A stretch of DNA of 64,000 nucleotides, taken from the NCBI GenBank assembly GCA_029960065.1, contig JASCOF010000001.1, forward strand, positions 558,001 through 622,000, in the 5' to 3' direction. The stretch's first letter is position 1; every line of letters starts with the position of its first letter. Shown one piece after another: positions 53,915 to 63,623 of the stretch. A model generated the notes under the pieces. The model ran no database searches and was not told the origin of the DNA. It was given only the letters and a program-made list of their open reading frames with translations. Position numbers and translations under genes: made by a program. The stretch is from Flavobacteriaceae bacterium PS02336 (GTDB taxonomy: Bacteria; Bacteroidota; Bacteroidia; Flavobacteriales; Flavobacteriaceae).

Positions 53915-54947
53915 TATTGAAGAAAATTTAGATCTGGAAGACGAATTATTTGAACATTACAGATTTGAAGTACCTAAAGGTCAGGCGTTTTTACGTATTG
54001 ACAAATATTTGATGTATTTGATTCCGAATGCTACACGAAATAAAATCCAGAATGCAGCAACGGAGGGAAATATTTTTGTGAATGATATTCCAGTAAAATC
54101 AAATTATAAAGTAAAACCTTTTGATGTGATAACGATTATGTTGTCGCATCCTCCGTTTGAAAACCATATTCTTCCTGAGGATATTCCTTTGAATATTGTT
54201 TATGAAGATGATGCTCTTTTACTTATAAATAAAGAGCCGGGAATGGTTGTGCATCCGGGCCACGGAAATTATACTGGAACTTTGGTAAACGCATTGGCAC
54301 ATCATTTTGATAATCTGCCAATGAACAGCAGTGAACGCCCTGGTTTGGTTCACCGAATTGATAAAGATACTTCTGGTCTTTTGGTTGTGGCTAAAACCGA
54401 AGCAGCAATGACACATTTAGCTAAACAATTCGAAGCGAAAACTACAGAACGTGAGTATATTGCTTTGGTTTGGGGAAATGTTGCGGCAGAAAGCGGTACT
54501 ATTGAAGGAAATCTTGCCAGACATTTGAAAGACCGTATGCAAATGGCTGTCTTTGCGGATCCAGAAATTGGTAAACCTGCCATTACGCATTATAAAGTTT
54601 TGGAACGCTTTGGTTATGTGACTTTGATTTCTTGTAAATTGGAGACGGGAAGAACACACCAGATTCGTGCACATATGAAACATATTGGTCATCCATTATT
54701 TAACGATGAGCGTTATGGCGGTCATTTGATTTTGAAAGGAACGACTTTTACAAAATACAAACAGTTTATAGAGAATTGTTTTAAAGCGCTGCCACGTCAG
54801 GCGTTGCATGCAAAAACGCTTGGTTTTGTTCATCCTAATACGGGCGAATTAATGCGTTTTGATACAGAACTGCCTCAGGATTTTCAAGATTGTATTGAGA
54901 AATGGCGCAATTATGTAAAATCGCATAATGTTGAAGATGAGGAATAG
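53904..54947 (+). CDS. rluD: RluA family pseudouridine synthase (RluD-like)
   Basis: The enzyme isomerises uridines in 23S rRNA. An S4-type RNA-binding domain occupies about residues 25-85, and the catalytic motif HRIDKDTSGLL has Asp153. GRTHQIRAHM is also typical. The length, 347 residues, and the S4 domain fit RluD; RluC is a possible alternative. Its start overlaps the PASTA gene's end. Confidence 0.92.
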   Translation: MNNNIEENLDLEDELFEHYRFEVPKGQAFLRIDKYLMYLIPNATRNKIQNAATEGNIFVNDIPVKSNYKVKPFDVITIMLSHPPFENHILPEDIPLNIVYEDDALLLINKEPGMVVHPGHGNYTGTLVNALAHHFDNLPMNSSERPGLVHRIDKDTSGLLVVAKTEAAMTHLAKQFEAKTTEREYIALVWGNVAAESGTIEGNLARHLKDRMQMAVFADPEIGKPAITHYKVLERFGYVTLISCKLETGRTHQIRAHMKHIGHPLFNDERYGGHLILKGTTFTKYKQFIENCFKALPRQALHAKTLGFVHPNTGELMRFDTELPQDFQDCIEKWRNYVKSHNVEDEE

Positions 54948-54998
54948 TAATATAATTTGTCAATTAGAAAATTAGATAATTTTTTTAACGGAAACAAA

Positions 54999-55027
54999 CA
55001 AAAAGCTCCTTTTGGGAGCTTTTTGTT
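54999..55027. terminator. Bidirectional terminator after rluD
   Basis: AAAAAGCTCC and complement with loop TTTT between the converging rluD and ABC ATPase genes. Confidence 0.9.
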
Positions 55028-55087
55028 TTAACTATGATATTTCAAGTAATTTTCTAATTGGTAAATTATCTCATTTTCTAATTAATT

Positions 55088-56329
55088 TTAATTCAATTCT
55101 GAATGGTATTTTATTTGCCCTGTCGATCCGGTTGGTGATGGCAAAAGTTCGAAAACAGAAGTAGGAGCGAGGCCTTGTTCAATGCGGTGGGAAACGTAAA
55201 GAATACTGACATTTGTTTCTTGTTTAATTGTATTGATCAGCTGAATTACTAAATCGACATTTTCATCGTCTAAGCCTTCAACAGGTTCGTCTAAAATTAA
55301 TAATGGCGGATGTTTTAAAACAGCGCGGACTATCAATGCAACTCTTTGCTGCCCGATAGAAAGATCGATAAAACGTTTTTTACGTAAATGAGACATTTCG
55401 ATCACTTCAAGCCATTGCGTAACTATGTTTTTTTGATGTGTTGTGGGTTCAGTGTAAAGTCCAATTTGGTCAAAGAATCCCGATAATATCATTTGTTCCA
55501 GTGTATGTCCTTTTTGAAACAAATCCATCATAGCAGTGGTATAAATACCGATTTGTTTTTTGATATCCCAAACACTTTCTCCGGTTCCTTTTTTTCTTCC
55601 AAACAAAAATAAATTCTGTCCAAAACCTTTCGGATTGTCTCCTGTAATTAGAGATAAAATAGTGCTCTTTCCAGAACCATTTGGACCAATTAACTGCCAG
55701 AATTCACCTTGTTTGATTGTCCATGAAATGTTGTCTAGAATCTTTCTTTCTTCATAACTTACCGAGACATTTTCCAGTCTAATTAATTCATCTTCTGGAA
55801 AAGTATGAATCTCCGTTGCTTTAGGAATTGCTGTTGTATTTAATGTTTTAAAGTGGGTCTCGTTTTTTACAAGAGGAAGTAATTCGAATGTATTGTCTTT
55901 AATATGCGCTTTGTTAGGAACAAATTCAAGAACGTCAACGGTACGGTTTAAGAGCTGGATGATCGCAATATCATTGGTCAGGTCTTTTAAAGAATCTGCT
56001 AAAATTACTCTTGAAGCCTGATCTAAGTGATCAAAAGGATTATCAAAAATGATAAAATCAGGTTTTTGATTGATGCAGTATTTTAAAAATTCTTTTTTAC
56101 GTTCACCAGATGAAAAAGTGCGCAGTTGTCTGTGCGATTCTGGAGAGGCTTCGACACTATCATATTGAAACTCTTTTTCTATGAATTTTTCGATCGAAAT
56201 ATCAGAAAACAGGATTCCTTTTTGATTGTTAAAAACGGCTAATTCTCCTGTTGCCTCGCCATTTAATATGTTTTGTATTAATTTCTTTTTATCTACTTGA
56301 TTTGATAAAAGTATATCCCAATGCTGCAT
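55088..56329 (-). CDS. Soluble ABC ATPase, second half intact (ModF-like)
   Basis: The 413-residue protein has two ABC modules. The first has a signature-like FSSGERKK (72-79) and Walker-B-like DFIIFDNPFD (91-100) but no recognisable P-loop. The second is complete: GPNGSGKS (215-222), LSIGQQRVAL and LLILDEPVEGLD. No membrane partner is adjacent. The arrangement resembles ModF-type ATPases. The cargo is unknown, and an uptake role is inference. Confidence 0.85.
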   Translation of the reverse strand: MQHWDILLSNQVDKKKLIQNILNGEATGELAVFNNQKGILFSDISIEKFIEKEFQYDSVEASPESHRQLRTFSSGERKKEFLKYCINQKPDFIIFDNPFDHLDQASRVILADSLKDLTNDIAIIQLLNRTVDVLEFVPNKAHIKDNTFELLPLVKNETHFKTLNTTAIPKATEIHTFPEDELIRLENVSVSYEERKILDNISWTIKQGEFWQLIGPNGSGKSTILSLITGDNPKGFGQNLFLFGRKKGTGESVWDIKKQIGIYTTAMMDLFQKGHTLEQMILSGFFDQIGLYTEPTTHQKNIVTQWLEVIEMSHLRKKRFIDLSIGQQRVALIVRAVLKHPPLLILDEPVEGLDDENVDLVIQLINTIKQETNVSILYVSHRIEQGLAPTSVFELLPSPTGSTGQIKYHSELN

Positions 56330-56382
56330 TGTGTTTTTTATTTGTATTATTTTTTCAGCGACAGATTAAAGTGATTTTTTAT

Positions 56383-56423
56383 CCACGAATTTCACGAATT
56401 TCCTTTTAATCTGTGGCTAAAAA
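56383..56423. repeat. CACGAATT short repeat
   Basis: CACGAATTTCACGAATT then TTAATCTGTGGC; a second copy lies at 58571-58665. Confidence 0.65.
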
Positions 56424-57275
56424 TTATTCGGTTTGTCGAGTTGCCATGTCGCGGTCATTTCTGGACCATTCACTCCAAGAACCAACATATAATTTCGGAA
56501 TTGGAAGTCCTGCGTAATCCATAGCTAATAAGGTATGACACGCTGTAACTCCTGATCCGCAATGTACGATTATATTCTCTTCTTTTTTGTTTCCAATTAC
56601 TGCTTTGTATTTTTGAGTTAATTGATCAGGAGACTTGAATAATCCATTTTCATCTAAGTTTTCAGTTAATGGAACATTTACAGCTCCAGGAATATGTCCT
56701 GCAATTAAATCTAATGGTTCAGTGAGTCCGTCAAATCTGTTTTTGTCACGAACATCAATTACGATATTTTGATCGCTTTTTCGAGCTTTTTCGACTTCTT
56801 CAATGTCTGCTAATGGTAAGTTCCATTCTTGAACTGGATAATTTGTTTCTTGAAAAGTTTCTATTCCAGAATTAGTTGGAAAATTAATTTGTACTGCTGT
56901 CTGGAAACCGCCATTTAGAACCTGAATTTTTTCATGTCCAATGGCACGCATCATCCACCAAAATCTTGCGGCGAAGTTCGAACCATTTTTATCATCGTAA
57001 ACCACAACATGACTTGATGGAGAAATTCCAAGTGAAGAAAGCGTTTTACAAAAGTCATTTACAGAAGGCAGAGGATGTCTTCCGCCGTTTGCTGGGTTTT
57101 CTGGAATTGACGCTAAATCACGATTTAAGTCGACAAAACGGGCACCTTTTAAGTGTTCCATTTTATATCCTTCAAAAGCATCTGCACCTGCTCGTGCATC
57201 AATCAAAATGATTTCTGAAGAACTTAATTGAATTAATTCTTCAACTGTAATTATTGGAGAAATTTTAGTAGACAT
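56424..57275 (-). CDS. 3-mercaptopyruvate sulfurtransferase-type rhodanese
   Basis: The 283-residue protein has two rhodanese domains; the second has HCGSGVTACH with catalytic Cys239, and CGSGVT is the mercaptopyruvate type loop. The first domain lacks an active Cys, as is usual. It would transfer sulfur from mercaptopyruvate. It is 3 bases from the upstream ThuA gene. Confidence 0.9.
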   Translation of the reverse strand: MSTKISPIITVEELIQLSSSEIILIDARAGADAFEGYKMEHLKGARFVDLNRDLASIPENPANGGRHPLPSVNDFCKTLSSLGISPSSHVVVYDDKNGSNFAARFWWMMRAIGHEKIQVLNGGFQTAVQINFPTNSGIETFQETNYPVQEWNLPLADIEEVEKARKSDQNIVIDVRDKNRFDGLTEPLDLIAGHIPGAVNVPLTENLDENGLFKSPDQLTQKYKAVIGNKKEENIIVHCGSGVTACHTLLAMDYAGLPIPKLYVGSWSEWSRNDRDMATRQTE

Positions 57276-57278
57276 CTT

Positions 57279-58136
57279 TTATTTTTTCTTTGAATTTCCC
57301 ATCCAAAGAAGGGCATTTAAAATTAATTGACTTTGTGTTTTATTTTCAAAAGTGTACGACAGGGTTTTGTTTGTTCCGCCTTCATAATCAATATCATTAT
57401 GTCCCATATTGACGTACAGCATTTTGTATTTTTTGTTTGTCCAAACTACAGGATAATAACCGTTATGCCAAATTTCATGCGCTTTTGGACCAGTTCCTAA
57501 CGGAAAACTAGATTCGTCAATTGCCAATAAAATCTCGATGTCTAGATTTTTTGTCAAGTCATTAGACCAGCGATACCATTCGTTTGGAGCTGAACTAAAA
57601 GTCTTTGGCAGATTTTTGGTTACTGGTTGCTGCTTTTCGACTCGTAAAACAGCTGACGTCGGTCTCCAAGTATTACTGCCATATTCGCCAGATCCTAAAA
57701 AAGTATTGTGATACCAATTCCAATCTTGATTATAACTCGAATCATTTAAGGCAAATGCTGAAAAATGAAATCCTATAAAACCGCCGCCGTTTTCCATATA
57801 TTTTTGAAAAGCTTCGCGTTGTTCTTTTTTTTCAGGTCTTGTATCTAAAAACAAAACGACTTGATATTTAGCTAAAAATTTAGCGTTTAAATTATCCCAA
57901 TTGCTGGTTGAATCGTATTGAAAATGATTTTCTGCCGCTAATTTTGGAAAGTATTTATTGGCTTCATGCACAAAACTAATATGCGCCTGATCATTTTTTG
58001 CAGTGTAAAAAGCAATTACTTTAAATTTTGAATGCTCTTTTTTGCTTTGAGAAAAGCCAAAGCATGAAAGCATTACAGCAAATAATAAAACAATTCTTTT
58101 AAAAAGATTCACCGGATTTTGATTGAAAAAATACAT
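57279..58136 (-). CDS. Secreted ThuA-like protein
   Basis: The 285-residue protein has a hydrophobic N-terminus ending SCFGFSQ and a ThuA (trehalose-utilisation-like, class I glutamine amidotransferase-like) fold: VIAFYTAKNDQAHISFVHEA and GGGFIGFHF. Substrate and enzymatic activity are unknown. It lies 5 bases from the DUF1398 gene and 3 bases from the sulfurtransferase. Confidence 0.87.
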   Translation of the reverse strand: MYFFNQNPVNLFKRIVLLFAVMLSCFGFSQSKKEHSKFKVIAFYTAKNDQAHISFVHEANKYFPKLAAENHFQYDSTSNWDNLNAKFLAKYQVVLFLDTRPEKKEQREAFQKYMENGGGFIGFHFSAFALNDSSYNQDWNWYHNTFLGSGEYGSNTWRPTSAVLRVEKQQPVTKNLPKTFSSAPNEWYRWSNDLTKNLDIEILLAIDESSFPLGTGPKAHEIWHNGYYPVVWTNKKYKMLYVNMGHNDIDYEGGTNKTLSYTFENKTQSQLILNALLWMGNSKKK

Positions 58137-58141
58137 GAATA

Positions 58142-58531
58142 TTAACTCGGAATTTTTTCGATCAAAATCTCATTTTCAGCTTTGTCAAAATAGGTGCAGG
58201 TCATTTCTACAATATCAACACGCCATTTTGCAATACCGCATTGAGCGCAATGTTTGCAAAAAGTCATATAATCGGTTTCGCCATGCTGATGTTTTACTAA
58301 AAATTCGATAAAAAGTTCTTTGTTAGGAAAATCAGCTACTTTAATTTCAGGATATTTTTCTTCTGCTTCGGCAGTGTAATTGTTTAATCCAAAGTAAACT
58401 ACGCTTCCGTCATGAACGTAAGTATCGTATCCTTTTACGCCTAAAATGATTAAATCCTGAATATAATTTGGAAAATCTGCGCCTGTTTTCACTTTTGCGT
58501 GAGCTTCTTTAATTTGGTCGATTGTAAACAT
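58142..58531 (-). CDS. DUF1398 family protein
   Basis: The 129-residue protein is cytoplasmic and matches the DUF1398 (YbcV-like) family, with a CKHCAQCGIAKW segment containing three Cys. Its function is unknown. It is the first gene of a DUF1398-ThuA-sulfurtransferase unit with tiny gaps. Confidence 0.85.
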   Translation of the reverse strand: MFTIDQIKEAHAKVKTGADFPNYIQDLIILGVKGYDTYVHDGSVVYFGLNNYTAEAEEKYPEIKVADFPNKELFIEFLVKHQHGETDYMTFCKHCAQCGIAKWRVDIVEMTCTYFDKAENEILIEKIPS

Positions 58532-58542
58532 ATTTTTAATTT

Positions 58543-58665
58543 TAGATTGTTGATTTTAGATTTTAGATTTTGCCACGAATTACACGAATTTTCTACGAAT
58601 TAAACTTTTTGCCACAGATTAAAGGATTTAAATGATTTAATCTGTGCTAATCTTTTTAATCTGTT
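58543..58665. repeat. AGATTTT and CACGAATT intergenic repeats
   Basis: TTAGATTTTAGATTTT units adjoin TGCCACGAATTACACGAATT and an inverted TTAATCTGTG tract. These short units recur at 39669 and 56383. Confidence 0.7.
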
Positions 58666-58746
58666 GCAAAATAAAAAAAAATAATTAGCGCAAATTTGTG
58701 AATTGCTTCGCATGTTCGCTATCGCTCGAGTCGTGACGAAAAAAAA

Positions 58747-59736
58747 TTATTTCAAAAATACGATTAATGCTTTTATAAATGGATCAAAAGATTCAATGTG
58801 CGGTAAATGTCCGGTGTTTGGAATTTCGACTAATTTCGAATTCGGAATCTCTTTCTGTGTCTTTTTACCCAATTCAGCATAGTTGCCCATTGTTTTCTGA
58901 ATTGCTTCGGAAACTAAAGGCTTTCCTAAAGCAGTTTTGTCTCTTGTCCCAATTATTAAAAGTGTTTGGCTTTTGATATTTTTAAATTCATATAAAACGG
59001 GTTGTGTAAAAATCATATCATACAAAAGTGCAGAATTCCAAGCCACCTTATTATAATCTGGTGCCGTTGTCCAGCCTGCACCTAGTTCTGCCCATTTTTG
59101 GTAATCGGCATTCCATTTTCCGTCATAATAATTTGCCATTTGGTATTTTTTTATGCCTTCGTAATTTTGTTTCAATTCTGACTCGTACCACCAGTCAACA
59201 GGTTTGTAAGGCACAATTAATTTCCAGTCTTCCAAACCAATTGGATTTTCTAAAACTAGTTTTTCTGTAGTTTCCGGATATAGTAATGCAAAACGTGTTG
59301 CGAGCATTCCGCCCATAGAATGCCCTAAAATAGTTGTTTTTTGAATTCCTAAATGATCTAAAAGTTTTTTGGTATTTTGAGCTAACTGTTGAAAAGTATA
59401 TTGGAAATTATCAGGTTTTGTCGATTTACCAAAACCAATCTGATCTGGGACAATAACCCGGAAACCTTCTTTTGTAAGTGCTTTTATAGTAGTTTCCCAA
59501 TACGCGCCGTTGAAGTTTTTTCCGTGGAGCAATACAATGTTTTTGTTATTGTAATTATCGGGTTTAATATCCATATAAGCCATTTTGATTGCTTGACGCT
59601 GATTGCTTAAATCTAAAAAATGGACAGGAAAAGGGTATTCGTAATTCGTTAAATTAATGTCTAATTGCTTGATTTTCTGTTCTTGTGCCAAACAAAAAAC
59701 AGGAAGTAATAGTATAATGAATTTTAAGGTTTTCAT
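58747..59736 (-). CDS. Secreted alpha/beta hydrolase
   Basis: The 329-residue protein has a signal peptide (LLLPVFCLAQ) and an alpha/beta hydrolase fold. LLHGKNFNG is the oxyanion loop, LGHSMGGM has nucleophile Ser140, and NTGHLPHIE near the C-terminus supplies the His. The substrate is unknown. Confidence 0.9.
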   Translation of the reverse strand: MKTLKFIILLLPVFCLAQEQKIKQLDINLTNYEYPFPVHFLDLSNQRQAIKMAYMDIKPDNYNNKNIVLLHGKNFNGAYWETTIKALTKEGFRVIVPDQIGFGKSTKPDNFQYTFQQLAQNTKKLLDHLGIQKTTILGHSMGGMLATRFALLYPETTEKLVLENPIGLEDWKLIVPYKPVDWWYESELKQNYEGIKKYQMANYYDGKWNADYQKWAELGAGWTTAPDYNKVAWNSALLYDMIFTQPVLYEFKNIKSQTLLIIGTRDKTALGKPLVSEAIQKTMGNYAELGKKTQKEIPNSKLVEIPNTGHLPHIESFDPFIKALIVFLK

Positions 59737-59841
59737 TTAAAAACGATTTTTTTATTAAGAATTATAAAATTACCGCTATGCATTTTTAAAACCAAAAAAT
59801 CTACTCTTAAAGTTATTACAAAAAAGCGATTGAGTTAAAAA

Positions 59842-60684
59842 TTAAGCCATTACAGCAATAATAGTAAGCGCAATTCGGCCAAGGTTTTTATCTCCGACAA
59901 TTTCCACTTTTTCCAACGCATCAATTGGTGGCATTCCCTTCGAGAATAAAAGCCATGCATCCTGTGGATTGATTTTTACAATTGAAGTTGGATCACCTTT
60001 AAAAGAATCGATAAATTCCCAATTGTTTTCTTTTTTAATGATATTCCATTGTCCGCCAATTTCTGTGGTAATATTTAGACTCACAACAGTATCTTTTGGC
60101 GCTTCAGTATTCCTGTAAGTATGTGGTAAAGCTTGAATAAAAGTTTCAATAAATGGGTAAAACAATTCTTTGGTCATTAAAGCCGGTTTTCCTACGGCAT
60201 CTCTAATCTGCTGTTGATGCAGAAATTTTTCGGTGTATTCTCGTGCAATATGAAACCAGTTTTGAGAAGTTTCTTCTCCTGCCCAAGCAACTGAAAATAT
60301 AGCGTTATCAAAAGGATTTAAGGTTTCTAAATGTTCGGAATACTCTTTTCCTGTACTTTCTAACAATTGAGTGAGAACATTTGGACTTAGTCGTTTTGTA
60401 GCATTGGTCCAAGTCATGTTAAGCTGATTTAAAAAATCAACCAAATCTTGATACGAGTTAATATTTTCTGGTTTTTCTCCAAAATAATGATCTCTAGAAA
60501 TAGACAATGCTCGTAGATTTCCGTCCAGCAAATGAGAAGCAATATCTTTAACAGTCCATTTTCTAGCCACGGTTCTGGCATTCCATTCTTCTTCGGTTAA
60601 TGATTTTAGAAGTTCTATCAGTAAGCCATCTAAAATAGGAAAGAGGTGTACAGTCTGAATTGGAATTATTTGCGAAGATTTCAT
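59842..60684 (-). CDS. DinB-like maleylpyruvate isomerase N-terminal domain protein
   Basis: The 280-residue protein has a helical N-terminal DinB-type domain (WTVKDIASHLLDGN) with metal-site His near residue 52. A C-terminal domain of SCP-2-like appearance follows. The family includes thiol-dependent transferases; which thiol is not visible. It follows mscS by 6 bases. Confidence 0.82.
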   Translation of the reverse strand: MKSSQIIPIQTVHLFPILDGLLIELLKSLTEEEWNARTVARKWTVKDIASHLLDGNLRALSISRDHYFGEKPENINSYQDLVDFLNQLNMTWTNATKRLSPNVLTQLLESTGKEYSEHLETLNPFDNAIFSVAWAGEETSQNWFHIAREYTEKFLHQQQIRDAVGKPALMTKELFYPFIETFIQALPHTYRNTEAPKDTVVSLNITTEIGGQWNIIKKENNWEFIDSFKGDPTSIVKINPQDAWLLFSKGMPPIDALEKVEIVGDKNLGRIALTIIAVMA

Positions 60685-60690
60685 TACCGT

Positions 60691-61554
60691 TTATTTTTGA
60701 TCTGGAATTTTTAAATCGTTGTTTTTAAGAGTTATTACGCGCTGTGGATACGGAATATCAATATTGTTTTCATCAAATCTTTTTTTAATGCTTTGCAGTA
60801 AATCGCAGTACATTACAAATCCGTCAGTAGAGTTTTTTGCCCAAGCCCACGCTTTTAAATTAACGCTCGAATCGGCTAGAGCAACAACTCTTGCTACTGC
60901 CAAAGGTGTTTTTTGTTCTTTAGCTTCTTCAGTTCTCGTATCAATAAAAAGAGGATGTTTGGAAATTTCATCCTTTATTATTTCCAGTGCTTTTTCGATA
61001 TCAGAATCGTAACCAACGCCAATTTCTATTATTTTACAGCACTTAGTGTCATGCATATTGGTATTGACAATAATTTGATTGCTGATTACCGAATTTGGAA
61101 TAATAATTCTATTGTTTTCAGCATCTTTCAAAACAACTTGTCTCAGATTAATATCTTCAACGGTTCCAATAAAATTATTGATGGTGATTTTATCATTGAT
61201 TTTAAAAGGCTTAAAAATCACTAAAAAGATACCGCTTACAATATTACTCAGTGCTTGCTGCGATGCCAAACCAGCGACCAAAGAAATAACGCCTGCACCA
61301 GCCAAAAAGGAATGTCCAATAATTTTGAATTCAGGAATTTGAATCAACGCAAAAGCAAATCCTAAAATATAAATTATGGTTATTATTAAGTGTTTTAAGA
61401 ATTTAAAACCAGTCACGTCATAATCCTTATCTGTTTGCTTTTTATACAAAAAATAACGAAGCGCCCTTTCTGTAATTGCACCCAAAATAATAGTTGTAAT
61501 CGCAATTATGGTAATAAAAATACCTATTCTAAAATCTTTTATAAAGTCAATCAT
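60691..61554 (-). CDS. Mechanosensitive ion channel, MscS family
   Basis: The 287-residue protein has three membrane segments (about 10-30, 51-70 and 80-116, the last pore-lining) and a MscS beta domain with INNFIGTVEDINLRQVVLKD. It should release solutes on osmotic downshift. It is coupled to the downstream DinB-like gene by 6 bases. Confidence 0.93.
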   Translation of the reverse strand: MIDFIKDFRIGIFITIIAITTIILGAITERALRYFLYKKQTDKDYDVTGFKFLKHLIITIIYILGFAFALIQIPEFKIIGHSFLAGAGVISLVAGLASQQALSNIVSGIFLVIFKPFKINDKITINNFIGTVEDINLRQVVLKDAENNRIIIPNSVISNQIIVNTNMHDTKCCKIIEIGVGYDSDIEKALEIIKDEISKHPLFIDTRTEEAKEQKTPLAVARVVALADSSVNLKAWAWAKNSTDGFVMYCDLLQSIKKRFDENNIDIPYPQRVITLKNNDLKIPDQK

Positions 61555-61570
61555 GATTTGTGATTTTGAG

Positions 61571-61615
61571 AAAAAAAATCCAAAAAGTAATGTTTAAAAT
61601 TGCTTTTTGGATTTT
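61571..61615 (-). terminator. Terminator of the thioesterase gene
   Basis: AAAATCCAAAAAG and its complement form the stem, followed by TTTTTT on the minus strand. Confidence 0.87.
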
Positions 61616-61643
61616 ATAAAGTTAAGACAAAAAATCTTTGTTT

Positions 61644-62081
61644 TTAAAGATCAACAAAATCATCACTTTTAGGGAAAATACTCAAAGCTTGAATCGCAAT
61701 TTCTGGAGTTGGAGAAGCTAATTTTCTAAGTTTAGTATCCATCCAGGCGCCATCAACCGTAATTGTTGCGCAAAGCGTATCGTCTTCTCTTCTAAATTCG
61801 TGAATAATGGACCAGCGAGAAGCATCGGCTCTCATTTTTGATGTTTTGGTATGAATGAATATTTTGTCTGAAAGTTTTAATTCTTTTCTAAAAACACATT
61901 CTTCTCTAAACAAAACAGGACCAAAGCCTTGTGTCTGCATCACGCGTAAAGTTAAACCTAATTCTTCCAGAATTTCAATACGATGTTGTGCGCCAAAATC
62001 GTAATAAGCACTGTGACGAACATGAAAGTTTGGGTCAAGATCTGACCAGCGAAAAGATATTTCTTTTGTAAATGAAGCCAT
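61644..62081 (-). CDS. Acyl-CoA thioesterase (4HBT hotdog family)
   Basis: The 145-residue hotdog-fold protein has the RWSDLDPNFHVRHSAYYDF segment with Asp near residue 15, the position of the 4HBT catalytic carboxylate. It hydrolyses acyl-CoA thioesters by family; the chain length is unknown. I chose ATG 62081 (MASFTKEISF) over the earlier 62141. Confidence 0.85.
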   Translation of the reverse strand: MASFTKEISFRWSDLDPNFHVRHSAYYDFGAQHRIEILEELGLTLRVMQTQGFGPVLFREECVFRKELKLSDKIFIHTKTSKMRADASRWSIIHEFRREDDTLCATITVDGAWMDTKLRKLASPTPEIAIQALSIFPKSDDFVDL

Positions 62082-62178
62082 TTTATAATTGTAATTTAAT
62101 TTGAATCCGAAATTACGAATAAAAATAAATGGAATTTCCACGGGGCTTAAATTTCTCCAAATTGTTACTTCAAATTAT

Positions 62179-62964
62179 TTATTTTGAAAGCAGTTTTTTA
62201 ATTTCAGCTGCAATATTATCCAGATTCTCTTTTGCATTTCCTGTAGATACGAATTTGATAATTCCGTTTTGATCGATTAGAAAATTTTTAGGAATTGAAC
62301 TTGTCGCATATTGATCCCATATTTTTTTGTCAGGATCGATTCCGTAATTAAAATGAAGTCCGTCTTTTTTTAATTTTGCGACTTTTTTCGCAACCAGATT
62401 TTCGGTTTCTCCACTTGAAATAGCTAAGAATACGAAATTATCATTTTTAAATGGCTCAAGAATTTTTTCTGGAATATCATAAAATTCCATTAAGCATGGA
62501 GCGCACCAAGTAGCCCAAAAATTAACCAGAACAACTTTGCCTTTTAAATTAGAAAGTTTTACTTCTTTACCGTCGATTAATTTTAAAGTAAAATCACTTG
62601 CTTTGTCGTTTATATTTAGAATATATTCTTTTGGTTCTGTTTGGATTACTGTCTCATTTGCTGCTACAGTTCTTTTTTTGTCATTTTCAATTTTTTCTTG
62701 TTCCGAAAAAATTTCGATTACCGTGACAAATTCTCTGTCTCCAATTTTATCTCCGAATTTCTTAGCTAATTCATTTCTTTTTTCTTCAGAAATTCCTTTG
62801 CTCATCGATTTAATATAGCCTTCCTGACCGTATTTCTCTACTTGCTCCATTGAAGCAATTTCATCGTTGATTAGAATAACATACTCCGGTTTTTTTACTG
62901 ATTGGGTTTGCGCGTAAAAAGAGAGCGTAAATAATAAAAGTGTAAAACAGATTGATTTTTTCAT
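62179..62964 (-). CDS. TlpA-like thiol-disulfide reductase
   Basis: The 261-residue protein has a signal peptide (LSFYAQ) and a thioredoxin-like C-terminal domain, FWATWCAPCLMEF, with Cys154 and Cys157. An N-terminal region of about 110 residues contains predicted helices. It should reduce disulfides in the periplasm, perhaps for cytochrome maturation. It is 97 bases upstream of the thioesterase gene, on the same strand. Confidence 0.92.
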   Translation of the reverse strand: MKKSICFTLLLFTLSFYAQTQSVKKPEYVILINDEIASMEQVEKYGQEGYIKSMSKGISEEKRNELAKKFGDKIGDREFVTVIEIFSEQEKIENDKKRTVAANETVIQTEPKEYILNINDKASDFTLKLIDGKEVKLSNLKGKVVLVNFWATWCAPCLMEFYDIPEKILEPFKNDNFVFLAISSGETENLVAKKVAKLKKDGLHFNYGIDPDKKIWDQYATSSIPKNFLIDQNGIIKFVSTGNAKENLDNIAAEIKKLLSK

Positions 62965-63109
62965 TTTTTTTGATTTATGATGATTTGATAAATGTAGGTT
63001 TTTTTTGTGAAAAAGTGTAGGCTACATTGTATTTAAAGTATATTTATAAAAATGTATACTTTTGATCATCAGCTTAAATGAAAAATTTTCTCAATGATAG
63101 AATGCCAAA

Positions 63110-63571
63110 TTATAATTTCATTTTCGATAATTCAACTTCCAATTTATCAAAATTCTCTTCATTCTTGTCGACCACATAAGGTTTTAGCTTTTGGCATTCT
63201 TCCTCGGTTTCAAAAAGCATTTTAAAAACCACTTTGGTTTGATTTTCTGCAATAGTTTCAAAAGTTGTAAGAATCTGAAAAAGCGGTTTCGAATGACGTT
63301 TCCAAGCAATAAGATTAGGTTTCTCTATTTTTATGAATTCGCATTCATTGGCATAATTTCCCACTTCAGGACCGTGCATAATAAAACTCCATTTACCGCC
63401 TTCGCAAAAATTAAAATCATGAAAAGTGTTGGTAAAACCTTTTGGTCCCCACCAGTTTTTTAAATGTTCAGGATCACTCCAGGCTTTAAAAACAAGTTCC
63501 TGTGGGAAATTTAAAATTCTCGTCGTAACAATTTCTGAATTGGGCGTTGTGGAAAGAATTTCTGAAGTCAT
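63110..63571 (-). CDS. AHSA1/SRPBCC domain protein
   Basis: The 153-residue protein has VFKAWSDPEHLKNWWGPKGF, the signature of the AHSA1-like SRPBCC family. It is cytoplasmic and probably binds a hydrophobic ligand. It follows the antiporter gene by 52 bases on the same strand. Confidence 0.9.
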   Translation of the reverse strand: MTSEILSTTPNSEIVTTRILNFPQELVFKAWSDPEHLKNWWGPKGFTNTFHDFNFCEGGKWSFIMHGPEVGNYANECEFIKIEKPNLIAWKRHSKPLFQILTTFETIAENQTKVVFKMLFETEEECQKLKPYVVDKNEENFDKLEVELSKMKL

Positions 63572-63623
63572 TTTTCTGAAGTTTTAAAATAAACAAAAAA
63601 TGAAAGATGATAAAGTTATGAAA

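Noticed and set aside
63035..63064. TACTTTTG at 63057 as a plus-strand promoter
   Set aside because: Both neighbouring genes run on the minus strand and no plus-strand frame follows; the sequence is also part of an AAAGTATA/TATACTTT inverted repeat.
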